From Candidatus Nanopelagicales bacterium (GTDB taxonomy: Bacteria; Actinomycetota; Actinomycetes; S36-B12; CAIYMF01): DNA of 45,524 nt. This document shows, piece after piece, positions 31,040 to 40,065 of the stretch. A program made the translations under genes and the position numbers. How positions within the stretch are numbered: position 1 is the stretch's first letter; each line of letters opens with the position of its first letter. The notes beneath the pieces are model-generated. The model worked only from the letters and a program-made list of their open reading frames with translations. It was not told where the DNA came from and did no database searches. The DNA lies in the NCBI GenBank assembly GCA_025456065.1, contig JALOLH010000004.1:1-45524 (forward strand), in the 5' to 3' direction.

Positions 31040-31933
31040 ATGCGCGACGAGAGCATCAACCACGCCTTCCTCGACGGCGTGCTGGCGGGCGAGTACCCCG
31101 ACGTGTACTACCACTTCGGCGTGGCGAGCGGCGACGGGCTGATGGACGCCCTCCGCGACGTCCGCGCGATCATCCTCGCCGGCTCAGGCGATCGGATCGT
31201 CGAGTTCGCGCAGCGGTGGAGCGCGCTGCACGACGGGGCCCCGATCGTGGCCCTGCCCAAGGAGGAGCGGTTCGTCACCCGGTACTGCGCCGGCGTGCTG
31301 TTCGCCTCGCACGGCATGGGCATGCCCAGTGCCTCGATCGCCGTGCAGGAGCTGCTGCGCATGCTCTACTTCCTCAAGGGTGGGGACCACGACGCGATGG
31401 CCGACGTGTTCTGGGCCCGGGTGGGGACCAGCGGTGGGGTCGGGCTGCCCGGCGGCACCGTCGTGGTGACGACCGAGGGCGTGATGGCCGACCTGCGGCC
31501 CTACCGCCTGCTGCAGGGCGGGTCGGGCGAGTACTGGTTCGACGGGACGTTCCCCGCCGACGTCGCCGATGCCGTCGTCGCTGCCAGTGCGGGTCGCGGC
31601 ATCCCCGTCGAGCAGGGCCGGACCGTCGCGGGCAACGAGTTCTTCCTCGAGCAGTTCCGGCTCGACGGCGCGATCTGCATGGAGACACCCGAGTCGAAGA
31701 CGGCGTGGCTGGAGTGGATCCACGCCCAGGGGGTGCGCAACATCGAGATGGAGGGCGCCATGCTCGCGGGCTACCTCAACCACTGGGGCTTCCCGAAGTT
31801 CGCGATGATCTGCGCCACGCTGCTCGACCGCCTCCAGGGCGACCAGGTCACGGCCTCCAAGGAGGAGCTGCACCTGTTCAGCGAGCGATCGGGCGACGTG
31901 CTGTTCCACTACCTCACCACGACGCTCGGCTAG
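31040..31933 (+). CDS. Uridine phosphorylase (eukaryote-like UPP type)
   Basis: A 297-residue member of the NP-I phosphorylase fold that cleaves uridine with phosphate to uracil and ribose-1-phosphate. The sequence has VYYHFGVASGDGLMD, GTSGGVGLPGGTVVVTTEG (phosphate/ribose region) and NIEMEGAMLAGYLN with the Glu-Met-Glu ribose-binding motif. The extended N-terminus and the GGVGLPGGTVV segment resemble animal UPP1 more than E. coli Udp. The ATG at 31040 has no clear Shine-Dalgarno sequence and only a weak upstream -10. It is the pyrimidine counterpart of PNP in this salvage cluster. Confidence 0.87.
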   Translation: MRDESINHAFLDGVLAGEYPDVYYHFGVASGDGLMDALRDVRAIILAGSGDRIVEFAQRWSALHDGAPIVALPKEERFVTRYCAGVLFASHGMGMPSASIAVQELLRMLYFLKGGDHDAMADVFWARVGTSGGVGLPGGTVVVTTEGVMADLRPYRLLQGGSGEYWFDGTFPADVADAVVAASAGRGIPVEQGRTVAGNEFFLEQFRLDGAICMETPESKTAWLEWIHAQGVRNIEMEGAMLAGYLNHWGFPKFAMICATLLDRLQGDQVTASKEELHLFSERSGDVLFHYLTTTLG

Positions 31934-31947
31934 GGAGGCGGGGTCAG

Positions 31948-31953
31948 TAGGGT
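31948..31953 (+). promoter_or_regulatory. -10 element (TAGGGT) of the membrane-GNAT gene
   Basis: TAGGGT lies 15 nt after the uridine phosphorylase stop and predicts a leader of about 40 nt carrying GAGGAGGG upstream of ATG 32001. Confidence 0.4.
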
Positions 31954-32000
31954 CGCCCTGGCGGCGCCGCCGGCCGGCCCGCCTGAGGAGGGTCCCGCGC

Positions 32001-32627
32001 ATGTCCTTGCTCGACCTCACCGGTTGGATCAGCTCCGCCCTCGTCGTCTGGTCCCTGATGCTCTCCTCGGTCTGGCGGTTCCGCTGGATGAACCTCGCCG
32101 GGGCGGCCCTGGCCACGGTCGTGAACGCCCTGCTGGGCATCTGGCCGTTCGCGGTGATGAACGGCGTGATCGCGGTGATCGACGTGTACTGGATCTGGCG
32201 GCTGGGCCGTGAGCGCCACGACGAGGCCGCCTACCAGGTGGTGGAGGTGGATCCCGAGGACGCCTACCTCCAGCACCTGCTGGCCACGAAGCGTGCCGAC
32301 GTGGCTGCCACCCACCCGGGCTTCCGCGGCATCCGACCGGGGTCGAGCGCGCACCTGGTGCTGCGCGGTGACGAGACGGTGGGCATGGTGGTCGTCAGCG
32401 ACGCGGGTGAGGGCGTCGGCTCCGTGGACCTGGACTACGTCAGCGCGCGCTTCCGCGACTTCACGCCCGGGGAGTTCGTGTACCGGCGGTCCGGGATCTT
32501 CGCGGACAGGGGCTTCACCCGGCTGCGCGCGGTGGACTCGCCCGCGGCGCGCGACTACTACCAGCGCGTCGGGTTCCGCCAGGTCGGCGACCACTGGGAG
32601 CGGCCCGTCGAGCCGGTCCCCGCCTGA
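32001..32627 (+). CDS. Small membrane domain fused to a GNAT-like domain
   Basis: A 208-residue protein. The first ~75 residues hold three short hydrophobic segments (LTGWISSALVVWSLML, MNLAGAALATVVNALLGIW, FAVMNGVIAVIDVYWIW), resembling YgjV-like or PQ-loop-like small membrane proteins. Residues ~80-208 contain a shortened GNAT-like fold ending RAVDSPAARDYYQRVGFRQVGDHW, which matches the last helix-strand of acetyltransferases; the acetyl-CoA-binding R/QxxGxG/A motif is not evident, so catalysis is doubtful. The ribosome binding site GAGGAGGG is strong. A hairpin at 32639-32656 follows. Confidence 0.75.
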   Translation: MSLLDLTGWISSALVVWSLMLSSVWRFRWMNLAGAALATVVNALLGIWPFAVMNGVIAVIDVYWIWRLGRERHDEAAYQVVEVDPEDAYLQHLLATKRADVAATHPGFRGIRPGSSAHLVLRGDETVGMVVVSDAGEGVGSVDLDYVSARFRDFTPGEFVYRRSGIFADRGFTRLRAVDSPAARDYYQRVGFRQVGDHWERPVEPVPA

Positions 32628-32638
32628 TCGGCCGCCAG

Positions 32639-32656
32639 GGCCCCGGCTCCGGGGCC
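32639..32656. terminator. Convergent hairpin between the membrane-GNAT and phosphosugar mutase genes
   Basis: A perfect 7-bp stem GGCCCCG/CGGGGCC with a GCTC loop sits in the 31-nt gap between stop codons at 32627 and 32659, without a T-tract. A bidirectional terminator is likely. Confidence 0.5.
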
Positions 32657-32658
32657 GC

Positions 32659-34353
32659 TCAGCGGGTCAGGCGTTCGCGGACGTCCTCGGCCACGGCGTC
32701 CAGCCGCTCGGCGGCGAGGGCCCGGGCGGCCTGCACGCCATCGGTCCCGACCGGCGCGCGGACCTCCAGGTAGGCCTTGATCTTCGGCTCGGTCCCGCTG
32801 GGGCGCACGATCACGCGTGCCCCGTCGATGCCCGGCGCAGCGCCGAGCAGGTACCGCAGCCCGTCGGTCGGGGGCAGGTCCGCCGAGCCGGCCTCGAGGT
32901 CGACCGAGGCCGCCACCACGAGCCCCCCGAACCCGGTCGGCGGCTCGGCCCGCAGCGATGCCATGAGCGCTGGGATCGCCGCGAGGTCGGCGAACCGCAG
33001 CGACACCTGGCTCGTGGCATGCACCCCGTGGGCCACGGCCAGCTCGTCGAGCACGTCCTGCACGCCGCGGCCCTCGGCCTTGAGCGCGGCGGTCATCTCG
33101 GTGACCAGCAGGCCGGCGGAGATGCCGTCCTTGTCCCGCACGCCCTGCGGGTCGACGCAGTACCCCAGGGCCTCCTCGTAGCCGAACACGAGGTCCTCCG
33201 CGGCCCGCGCGATCCACTTGAACCCCGTCAGCGTCTCCCGGAAGCCCAGCCCCGCGGAGCGGGCGATCGCCCCGAGCAGCTGCGAGCTGACGATCGAGTT
33301 GGCGTACGTGCCGGTGACCGGGGTCCCGGCGCGCGCACCGCGCTGCAGGATCCACCAGCCGAGCAGGGCGCCCACCTCGTCACCGGTCAGCATCCGGTAC
33401 CCGCCACCCGGCAGCGGGATGGCCGCGGCGCACCGGTCGGCATCCGGGTCGTTGGCCAGGACCAGGTCCACGTCCGCGCTCCCGGCGAGGTCCATCGCCA
33501 GGTCCATGGCGCCCGGCTCCTCGGGGTTGGGGAAGGAGACCGTCGGGAAGTCGGGGTCCGGCTCGTCCTGGGCGAGGACGGGCAGCGGCGCCGGGAAGCC
33601 GGCACCGGTGAGGGCCGCGCGCATGAGCGGGCTCCCGACGCCGTGCATGGCCGTGTAGGCCACGGCGACGTCGCGGGGACCACCGGGCAGTGCCAGGCCG
33701 GTCACCCGGGCCAGGTAGGTGTCCACGACCTCCTCGCCGAGGGTGGTGACCTCGTCGCTGCGGGGGATGCCGGCGAGCGGCCCCACGGCCGCGATGCGCG
33801 CTGCGATCTCGGCATCGGCCGGCGGCACGATCTGCGACCCGTCGCCCAGGTAGACCTTGTAGCCGTTGTCCTGGGGCGGGTTGTGCGAGGCGGTCACCAC
33901 GACCCCGGCGGAGGCGCCGTACGTCCGGATGGCGCCGGCGAGGACCGGGGTGGGCAGGGGCCGCGGGCACACCAGGGCCCGCAGGCCGGCGCCGGCCATG
34001 ATCTGGGCGGTGTCGCGGGCGAACACGTCGGAGTTGTGCCGGGCGTCGAACCCGATGACGACGGGCGTGCCCGCCTGGCCGGTGTCCACCAGGTACTGCG
34101 CCAGCCCGGCGGCGGCCCGGGAGACCACGACACGGTTCATCCGGTTGGGGCCGGGGCCGAGCCGCCCACGCAGCCCGGCGGTCCCGAACTGCAGGGTGCC
34201 GGCGAAGGCGTCCTCGAGCTCGGCCAGCGCCCCCGGCTCGCCGGCCTCGGCCGCGGTGATCAGCGCGTCGAGCTCGGCGGCGGTGGCGGGATCGGGATCG
34301 GCGTCGGCCCACGCGCTCGCCCTGGCCAGGAGGGTCCGGTCGGCGGTGGTCAC
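32659..34353 (-). CDS. Phosphosugar mutase (PGM2/PmmB-like), probable phosphopentomutase
   Basis: A 564-residue alpha-D-phosphohexomutase. The phosphoserine is S156 in VVVTASHNPP, the metal-binding loop is NDPDADR, sugar specificity is set near GYEEALGY, and the phosphate-binding loop is VRPSGTEPKIKAY. FGTAGLRGRLGPGPNRMN near residue 56 is the signature of the PGM2 branch, whose animal member interconverts pentose-1- and pentose-5-phosphates. The GTG overlaps the PNP stop by 4 bp (GTGA) as in mycobacterial deoD-pmmB. In this context the enzyme probably isomerises (deoxy)ribose-1-phosphate made by PNP/Udp for DeoC; a mannose or glucose role remains possible. There is no deoB in the window. Confidence 0.88.
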   Translation of the reverse strand: MTTADRTLLARASAWADADPDPATAAELDALITAAEAGEPGALAELEDAFAGTLQFGTAGLRGRLGPGPNRMNRVVVSRAAAGLAQYLVDTGQAGTPVVIGFDARHNSDVFARDTAQIMAGAGLRALVCPRPLPTPVLAGAIRTYGASAGVVVTASHNPPQDNGYKVYLGDGSQIVPPADAEIAARIAAVGPLAGIPRSDEVTTLGEEVVDTYLARVTGLALPGGPRDVAVAYTAMHGVGSPLMRAALTGAGFPAPLPVLAQDEPDPDFPTVSFPNPEEPGAMDLAMDLAGSADVDLVLANDPDADRCAAAIPLPGGGYRMLTGDEVGALLGWWILQRGARAGTPVTGTYANSIVSSQLLGAIARSAGLGFRETLTGFKWIARAAEDLVFGYEEALGYCVDPQGVRDKDGISAGLLVTEMTAALKAEGRGVQDVLDELAVAHGVHATSQVSLRFADLAAIPALMASLRAEPPTGFGGLVVAASVDLEAGSADLPPTDGLRYLLGAAPGIDGARVIVRPSGTEPKIKAYLEVRAPVGTDGVQAARALAAERLDAVAEDVRERLTR

Positions 34354-35171
34354 AGCTGGCTCACCACGGTCGCGAGCAGGCCGCCCATGCGCTCGGCGGC
34401 CAGCTTGCCCGCCTCGAGGACCTCCTCGTGGTGCAGTGCCTCCCCGGTCATGCCGGCCGCCAGGTTCGTGACCAGCGACAGGCCCAGGATCTCCATGCCG
34501 GCCTCGCGGGCGGCGATCGCCTCGAGCGTGGTGGACATGCCGACGAGGTCCGCGCCGAGGATCCCCGCCATCCGGACCTCCGCGGGCGTCTCGTACTGCG
34601 GCCCCCGGAACTGCAGGTAGACGCCCTCGGCCAGGGTGGGGTCGATCTGCCGGCACAGCGCGCGCAGCCGGGCGGAGTACAGGTCGGTCAGGTCGATGAA
34701 CGTCGCGCCCCGCAGTGGGGAGGCGCCGGTCATGTTGATGTGGTCGCTGATGAGCACCGGCGTGCCGGGCGTCCACTCGGGGTGCAGCCCGCCGCACCCG
34801 TTGGTGAGCACGATGGTGCGGCAGCCGGCCGCGGCCGCCGTGCGCACGCCGTGCACCACGGCCTCCACGCCGCGTCCCTCGTAGACGTGGGTCCGACCGA
34901 GGAAGACCAGCGCGCGGCCCCCGGAGCTGGTCGCGATGCTGCGGATCCTGCCCGCGTGCCCGGCCACGGCGGGTGGGGCGAAGCCGTGCAGGTCGGTCGA
35001 GGGCAGGTCGGCCAGCGTCTCCCCCAGCAGGTCCACCGCCGGCAGCCAGCCGGACCCCAGGACGAGGGCGAGGTCGTGCTGCGCGGCGCCGGTCAGGTCC
35101 GCCAGCTCGGAGGCCGCGCGGGCGGCGGCGGCGATCGGGTCCTCATGGGGCAGGGGTGCGGCGTCGGTCAT
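34350..35171 (-). CDS. Purine nucleoside phosphorylase (trimeric PNP class)
   Basis: Cleaves inosine and guanosine (and deoxy forms) with phosphate, giving base and pentose-1-phosphate. The 273-residue sequence has LVLGSGW (phosphate loop), GRTHVYEG with the catalytic-site His, VLTNGCGGLHPEW, ISDHINMTGASPL, FRGPQYETPAEVRM (Glu/Tyr base site), and GMSTTLEAIAARE. These define the mammalian-like trimeric class (DeoD of mycobacteria). The start at ATG 35171 is leaderless behind TACGTT. It is the first gene of a PNP-mutase operon. Confidence 0.95.
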   Translation of the reverse strand: MTDAAPLPHEDPIAAAARAASELADLTGAAQHDLALVLGSGWLPAVDLLGETLADLPSTDLHGFAPPAVAGHAGRIRSIATSSGGRALVFLGRTHVYEGRGVEAVVHGVRTAAAAGCRTIVLTNGCGGLHPEWTPGTPVLISDHINMTGASPLRGATFIDLTDLYSARLRALCRQIDPTLAEGVYLQFRGPQYETPAEVRMAGILGADLVGMSTTLEAIAAREAGMEILGLSLVTNLAAGMTGEALHHEEVLEAGKLAAERMGGLLATVVSQL

Positions 35172-35178
35172 GACCGCC

Positions 35179-35184
35179 AACGTA
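35179..35184 (-). promoter_or_regulatory. Leaderless -10 (TACGTT) of the PNP-mutase operon
   Basis: On the minus strand TACGTT is followed by 7 nt and ATG 35171. It decides against an in-frame start three codons upstream. Confidence 0.55.
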
Positions 35185-35301
35185 TCCCCGGACGGCTCGG
35201 CCGTGCTGGCTGGGCGACGGCCCGCGGCGACTCGCCGCCGGACGGGCCACCGTCCGGCCCGCGCGACCGCGGTGCCACGGCACCGGGAGCCCGGGCTCCC
35301 C

Positions 35302-35715
35302 TCAGCGGCGCATCCGCAGGTCGTCGGCGTCGAAGGCGTCGGGGAGCACCTCGCGCATCGACCGGATCCCGTGCGTCGTGCGCAGCCGGCAGTCCGGGCC
35401 GCCGTGCTCGAGCAGCAGCTGCCGGCAGCGTCCGCAGGGCATGAGGTCGGCGCCGTGCCGGTCGACGCACACGACCGCGACGAGACGCCCGCCGCCCGAG
35501 GCGTGCAGCGCCGAGACCATGCCGCACTCGGCGCACAGGGTCAGCCCGTAGGACGCGTTCTCGACGTTGCAGCCGCTCACCACCCGGCCGTCGTCGACGA
35601 GGCCGGCGACGCCCACCGGGAACCCCGAGTAGGGCACGTACGCCCGCTCCATCGCCGCGATCGCCGCCGCCCGCAGCCCCTCCCAGTCCACGGCGTCGGC
35701 CGTCGCATCGGTCAT
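35302..35715 (-). CDS. cdd: Cytidine deaminase
   Basis: Zinc-dependent hydrolytic deaminase of 137 residues converting (deoxy)cytidine to (deoxy)uridine, feeding uridine phosphorylase. Zinc-site elements are CNVENASYGLTLCAECGMV (C-x-V-E-N then CAE) and PCGRCRQLLLE. The start ATG 35715 is 8 nt beyond the stop of the importer permease, so cdd is the last gene of the importer operon (ATPase-permease-permease-cdd). This direct coupling of importer and deaminase argues that the importer carries nucleosides. The region 35172-35301 before PNP holds the PNP promoter and nothing else evident. Confidence 0.95.
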   Translation of the reverse strand: MTDATADAVDWEGLRAAAIAAMERAYVPYSGFPVGVAGLVDDGRVVSGCNVENASYGLTLCAECGMVSALHASGGGRLVAVVCVDRHGADLMPCGRCRQLLLEHGGPDCRLRTTHGIRSMREVLPDAFDADDLRMRR

Positions 35716-35723
35716 CGCGGCAC

Positions 35724-37007
35724 TCAGGACTTGATGTAGGGCACGCCGTCGGCCGCCGGGGCCCGGGACCGTCCGGCCAGGCCAGCCACCACGAACAGGG
35801 TGGCCAGGTACGGGGCCATGAGCATGAACTGGCTGGGGATCGGGGTGCCGATGATGCTGAGCACCTGCTGGAGCTGGTCGGCGAAGCCGAACAGCAGGGC
35901 GGCCCCCACCGCGCCCAGCGGCGACCAGCGGCCGAAGATCATGGCGGCCAGGGCGATGAAGCCCTTGCCGGCCGTCATGGCCTTGCCGAACGCCCCGACC
36001 GACCCCAGCGTGAAGAACGCCCCGCCGAGGCCGGCGGCCATCCCGCCGAGCAGCACGTTGCGGAAGCGCACCCGGTTGACGTCGATGCCGACGGTGTCGG
36101 CGGCCTTCGGATGCTCGCCCACCGCGCGGACCCGCAGCCCCCAGCGCGTCCGGAACAGCCCCACGTGCACCACGGCGACCAGGACGTACATGAGGTAGAC
36201 GATCAGCGACTGGTTGAACAGCACCGGGCCGAGGATCGGGATGTCGGACAGCACCGGGATCGCGATGCGCTGCATGACCGGCGGGCTGTTCCAGGTCTCG
36301 ACGTTCTGGGACAGCACGGCGGTGTAGAAGAACGACGTCAGGCCCAGCACCAGCGTGTTGATCACCACGCCGACGATGACCTGGTCGACGAAGTAGGTCA
36401 CGGCGAACACCGCGAGCACCCATGCGACGAGCAGGCCCGCGACCACGGCGGCCAGCAGCCCGAGCCAGATGTTGTTCGTCAGGGAGCCGACCACGGCGGA
36501 CATGAAGGCTCCGGCGAGGAGCTGGCCCTCGATGGCGATGTTCACCACCCCGGCGCGCTCGCACAGCACGCCGGACTGCGCGCCGAAGATCAGCGGCACG
36601 CTGAGCAGGATCGTGCCCTGCAGCAGGCCGGTCACCGGGAGCGTCTTGCCCGCCGCGACCCAGGAGAGGAACGACAGGATGAACGCCAGGCCGAAGGCCA
36701 GGATCGCCCACCAGGGCACCCGCCGGCGGCTGCGCGCCCGGACCAGGGCGTAGCCGGCCACGATCAGGCAGAGCACGGCGGTGACCACGGAGAAGGCCAT
36801 CGAGGGCACCGCCACGTCGGGCAGCGCGAAGGCCTCGGTGCCGATGGTCAGGTCGAACGTCGTGGTCTTGGCCGGGTCCCCCATCAGGCCGAACACGACG
36901 AGGGCGAAGACGCCCAGGACGCCCATCGTGATCGGCGCCTTGTACGAGATCGGGAGCTGGATCTCCGGCTCGACGGGGGCCGGCGGGGCGGAGGTGTCGA
37001 GTGCCAT
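35724..37007 (-). CDS. BMP-type nucleoside ABC importer, permease 2
   Basis: A 427-residue integral membrane protein of the BPD_transp_2 (RbsC/YufQ-like) family. The family core begins near residue 130 (GLLQGTILLSVPLIFGAQSGVLCERAGVVNIAIEGQLL is the typical region; key elements are the GVLCERAGVVNIAIEG stretch). Later come WGLRVRAVGEHPKAADTVGIDV and ALAAMIFGRWSPLGAV. There are about ten hydrophobic segments, including a ~125-residue N-terminal extension with three of them. The start is ATG 37007, behind AAGGAG; a GTG at 37025 forming GTGA with the upstream stop is the alternative. It pairs with permease 1. Confidence 0.9.
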   Translation of the reverse strand: MALDTSAPPAPVEPEIQLPISYKAPITMGVLGVFALVVFGLMGDPAKTTTFDLTIGTEAFALPDVAVPSMAFSVVTAVLCLIVAGYALVRARSRRRVPWWAILAFGLAFILSFLSWVAAGKTLPVTGLLQGTILLSVPLIFGAQSGVLCERAGVVNIAIEGQLLAGAFMSAVVGSLTNNIWLGLLAAVVAGLLVAWVLAVFAVTYFVDQVIVGVVINTLVLGLTSFFYTAVLSQNVETWNSPPVMQRIAIPVLSDIPILGPVLFNQSLIVYLMYVLVAVVHVGLFRTRWGLRVRAVGEHPKAADTVGIDVNRVRFRNVLLGGMAAGLGGAFFTLGSVGAFGKAMTAGKGFIALAAMIFGRWSPLGAVGAALLFGFADQLQQVLSIIGTPIPSQFMLMAPYLATLFVVAGLAGRSRAPAADGVPYIKS

Positions 37008-37021
37008 CGCGATGCTCTCCT

Positions 37022-38214
<1,193 letters not shown>

Positions 38215-38218
<4 letters not shown>

Positions 38219-39912
38219 CTGCCACCCTCCTCCGTGGTCGGCGTGGTGGTCGCTCGATCCCCCAGCAGCGGCTGCTCGGCTGTCGGCTGCCCCGGGACGA
38301 CGGCAGCCTCGCCCGGCTCGACCGGCACCCCCTCGACCGCTTCCGCGGGCACGACGAGCGGCGCCTCGGCCAGGTCCTCGCCCACGTGCGCGGCGTCACT
38401 GTGCAGCGCCGCCTCCAGGGGGACGCCGGCCATCATGAGGCCCAGCACGCCACGGGGGGTGTCCGGCGGCACGATCCCGACGATCTTGCCGCGGTACATG
38501 ACGACGACCCGATCCGCCAGTGCGGCGACCTCGTCCAGCTCGGTCGAGACGATGAGGACGGCGACCCCTGCGTCGCGCTCGGCGATGACCCGCCTGTGGA
38601 TGAACTCGATCGCGCCGACATCCACGCCGCGGGTCGGCTGGCAGGCGATGAACAGCGAGACCACCGGCTTGGACAGCTCCCGCGCGAGGACCACCTTCTG
38701 CTGGTTCCCGCCGGACAGCGATCCGGCGGACAGTTGCACGCCCGTGGTCCGCACGTCGAACTCCGCGACCTTCTCCTCGGCGTTCGCCGCGATCACGGAC
38801 GGCTTCATCCGCACGCCCTTGGCGAAGGGCTCCTGCCGGTACTGGTCCAGGATCATGTTCTCGGCGATCGAGAACGGCCCGACCAGGCCGTCATGGGAGC
38901 GGTCCTCCGGGACGAAGCCGATCCCCGAGTCGAGGACCTCGCGGGTGGACCGCCCGACCAGCTCCTGGCCCTTGACGGTCACCGACCCCGTGACGAACTC
39001 CTCCAGGCCCATGATCGCCTGGGTCAGCTCGGTCTGGCCGTTGCCCTGCACCCCCGCGACGCACACGACCTCCCCCCCGTGCACGTCGAGGTCCACGTGG
39101 TCGACCACCGCCTGGCCGGTCGCGGACCGGACCGTCAGGCCGCGGACGGACAGGACCACGTCCCTGGGCTGGGCTGCACCCTTCTCGACCCGCAGGCTCA
39201 CCGCCCGCCCGACCATCGCGGCGGCGAGCTCGGTCTCCGAGGCGGTCGGCAGCGCGGTGCCCACCACCTTGCCCCGCCGGATGACCGTGATGATGTCGGC
39301 CACCGCCTTGATCTCGCGCAGCTTGTGGCTGATCATCACGACCGAGCGGCCGGTGGCCTTCAGCCCCCGGATGATCTCGAGCAGCTCGTCGGTCTCCTGC
39401 GGGGTGAGGACGGCCGTCGGCTCGTCGAGGATGAGCACCTGGGCGTCCTTCACGAGGGCCTTGATGATCTCCACGCGCTGCTGGACCCCCACCGGCAGGT
39501 CCTCGATGAGGGCGTCGGGGTCGACCTCGAGGTTGTACTTGTGCGACAGCTCCAGCACCTGCGCGCGGGCCGCCTCGATGTCGAGGAACGCGCCCTTCGT
39601 GTGCTCGTGGCCGAGCATCACGTTCTCGGCCACGGTGAAGACCGGGACGAGCATGAAGTGCTGGTGCACCATCCCGATGCCGGCGTCCATCGCGTCGCCG
39701 GGATCGCGGAAGTGCACCTCCTGGCCGTCGACGAGGATCTGGCCCTCGTCAGGACGGTAGAGGCCGAACAGGGAGTTCATCAGGGTCGACTTGCCCGCCC
39801 CGTTCTCCCCGAGCAGGCAGTGGATCTGGCCGGGCTCGACGACGAGGTCGATCGAGTCGTTGGCCGTGAACGTGCCGAACCTCTTGGTGATGCCCCGCAG
39901 TTCCAGTCGCAC
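38215..39912 (-). CDS. BMP-type nucleoside ABC importer, tandem ATPase
   Basis: A 565-residue protein with two nucleotide-binding domains. NBD1 has Walker A LLGENGAGKST near residue 34, signature LPVGVQQRVEI, and Walker B VLILDEPTAVLTP. NBD2 has a degenerate P-loop GVQGNGQTEL, signature LSGGNQQK, and FIACQPTRGVD in place of Walker B; degeneration of NBD2 is usual for sugar/nucleoside importers. The last ~55 residues are Glu/Pro/Ala-rich and probably disordered. GTG 39912 has GGAGG 7 nt upstream. A promoter-like TACTGT lies at 39951-39946, and a 15-bp hairpin separates it from bmpA upstream. Confidence 0.93.
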
Positions 39913-39945
39913 GGTGCAGCCTCCGCCCTGAGATGGCCCCTAGGC

Positions 39946-39951
39946 ACAGTA
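39946..39951 (-). promoter_or_regulatory. Possible internal promoter (-10 TACTGT) before the importer ATPase
   Basis: TACTGT on the minus strand predicts a start near 39938 and a ~26-nt leader containing GGAGG, so the ATPase-permease-cdd part could be transcribed independently of bmpA. Confidence 0.35.
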
Positions 39952-40018
39952 GTCCGCTCGCCGAGGGCCACTCCTGCCGAGGGACGAATCCCGACATCGT
40001 GCCCGGTGGCCCGAGACT

Positions 40019-40052
40019 CCGGTGGCCCCCGCCACGAGGCGGGGGCCACCGG
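40019..40052 (-). terminator. Strong 15-bp hairpin between bmpA and the importer ATPase
   Basis: CCGGTGGCCCCCGCC (40019-40033) pairs perfectly with GGCGGGGGCCACCGG (40038-40052) around a 4-nt loop, starting 14 nt after the bmpA stop. There is no T-tract. It is likely a terminator or attenuator and mRNA 3'-end stabiliser that makes the binding protein more abundant than the membrane subunits. Confidence 0.7.
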
Positions 40053-40065
40053 GTGAGCGACAGGA

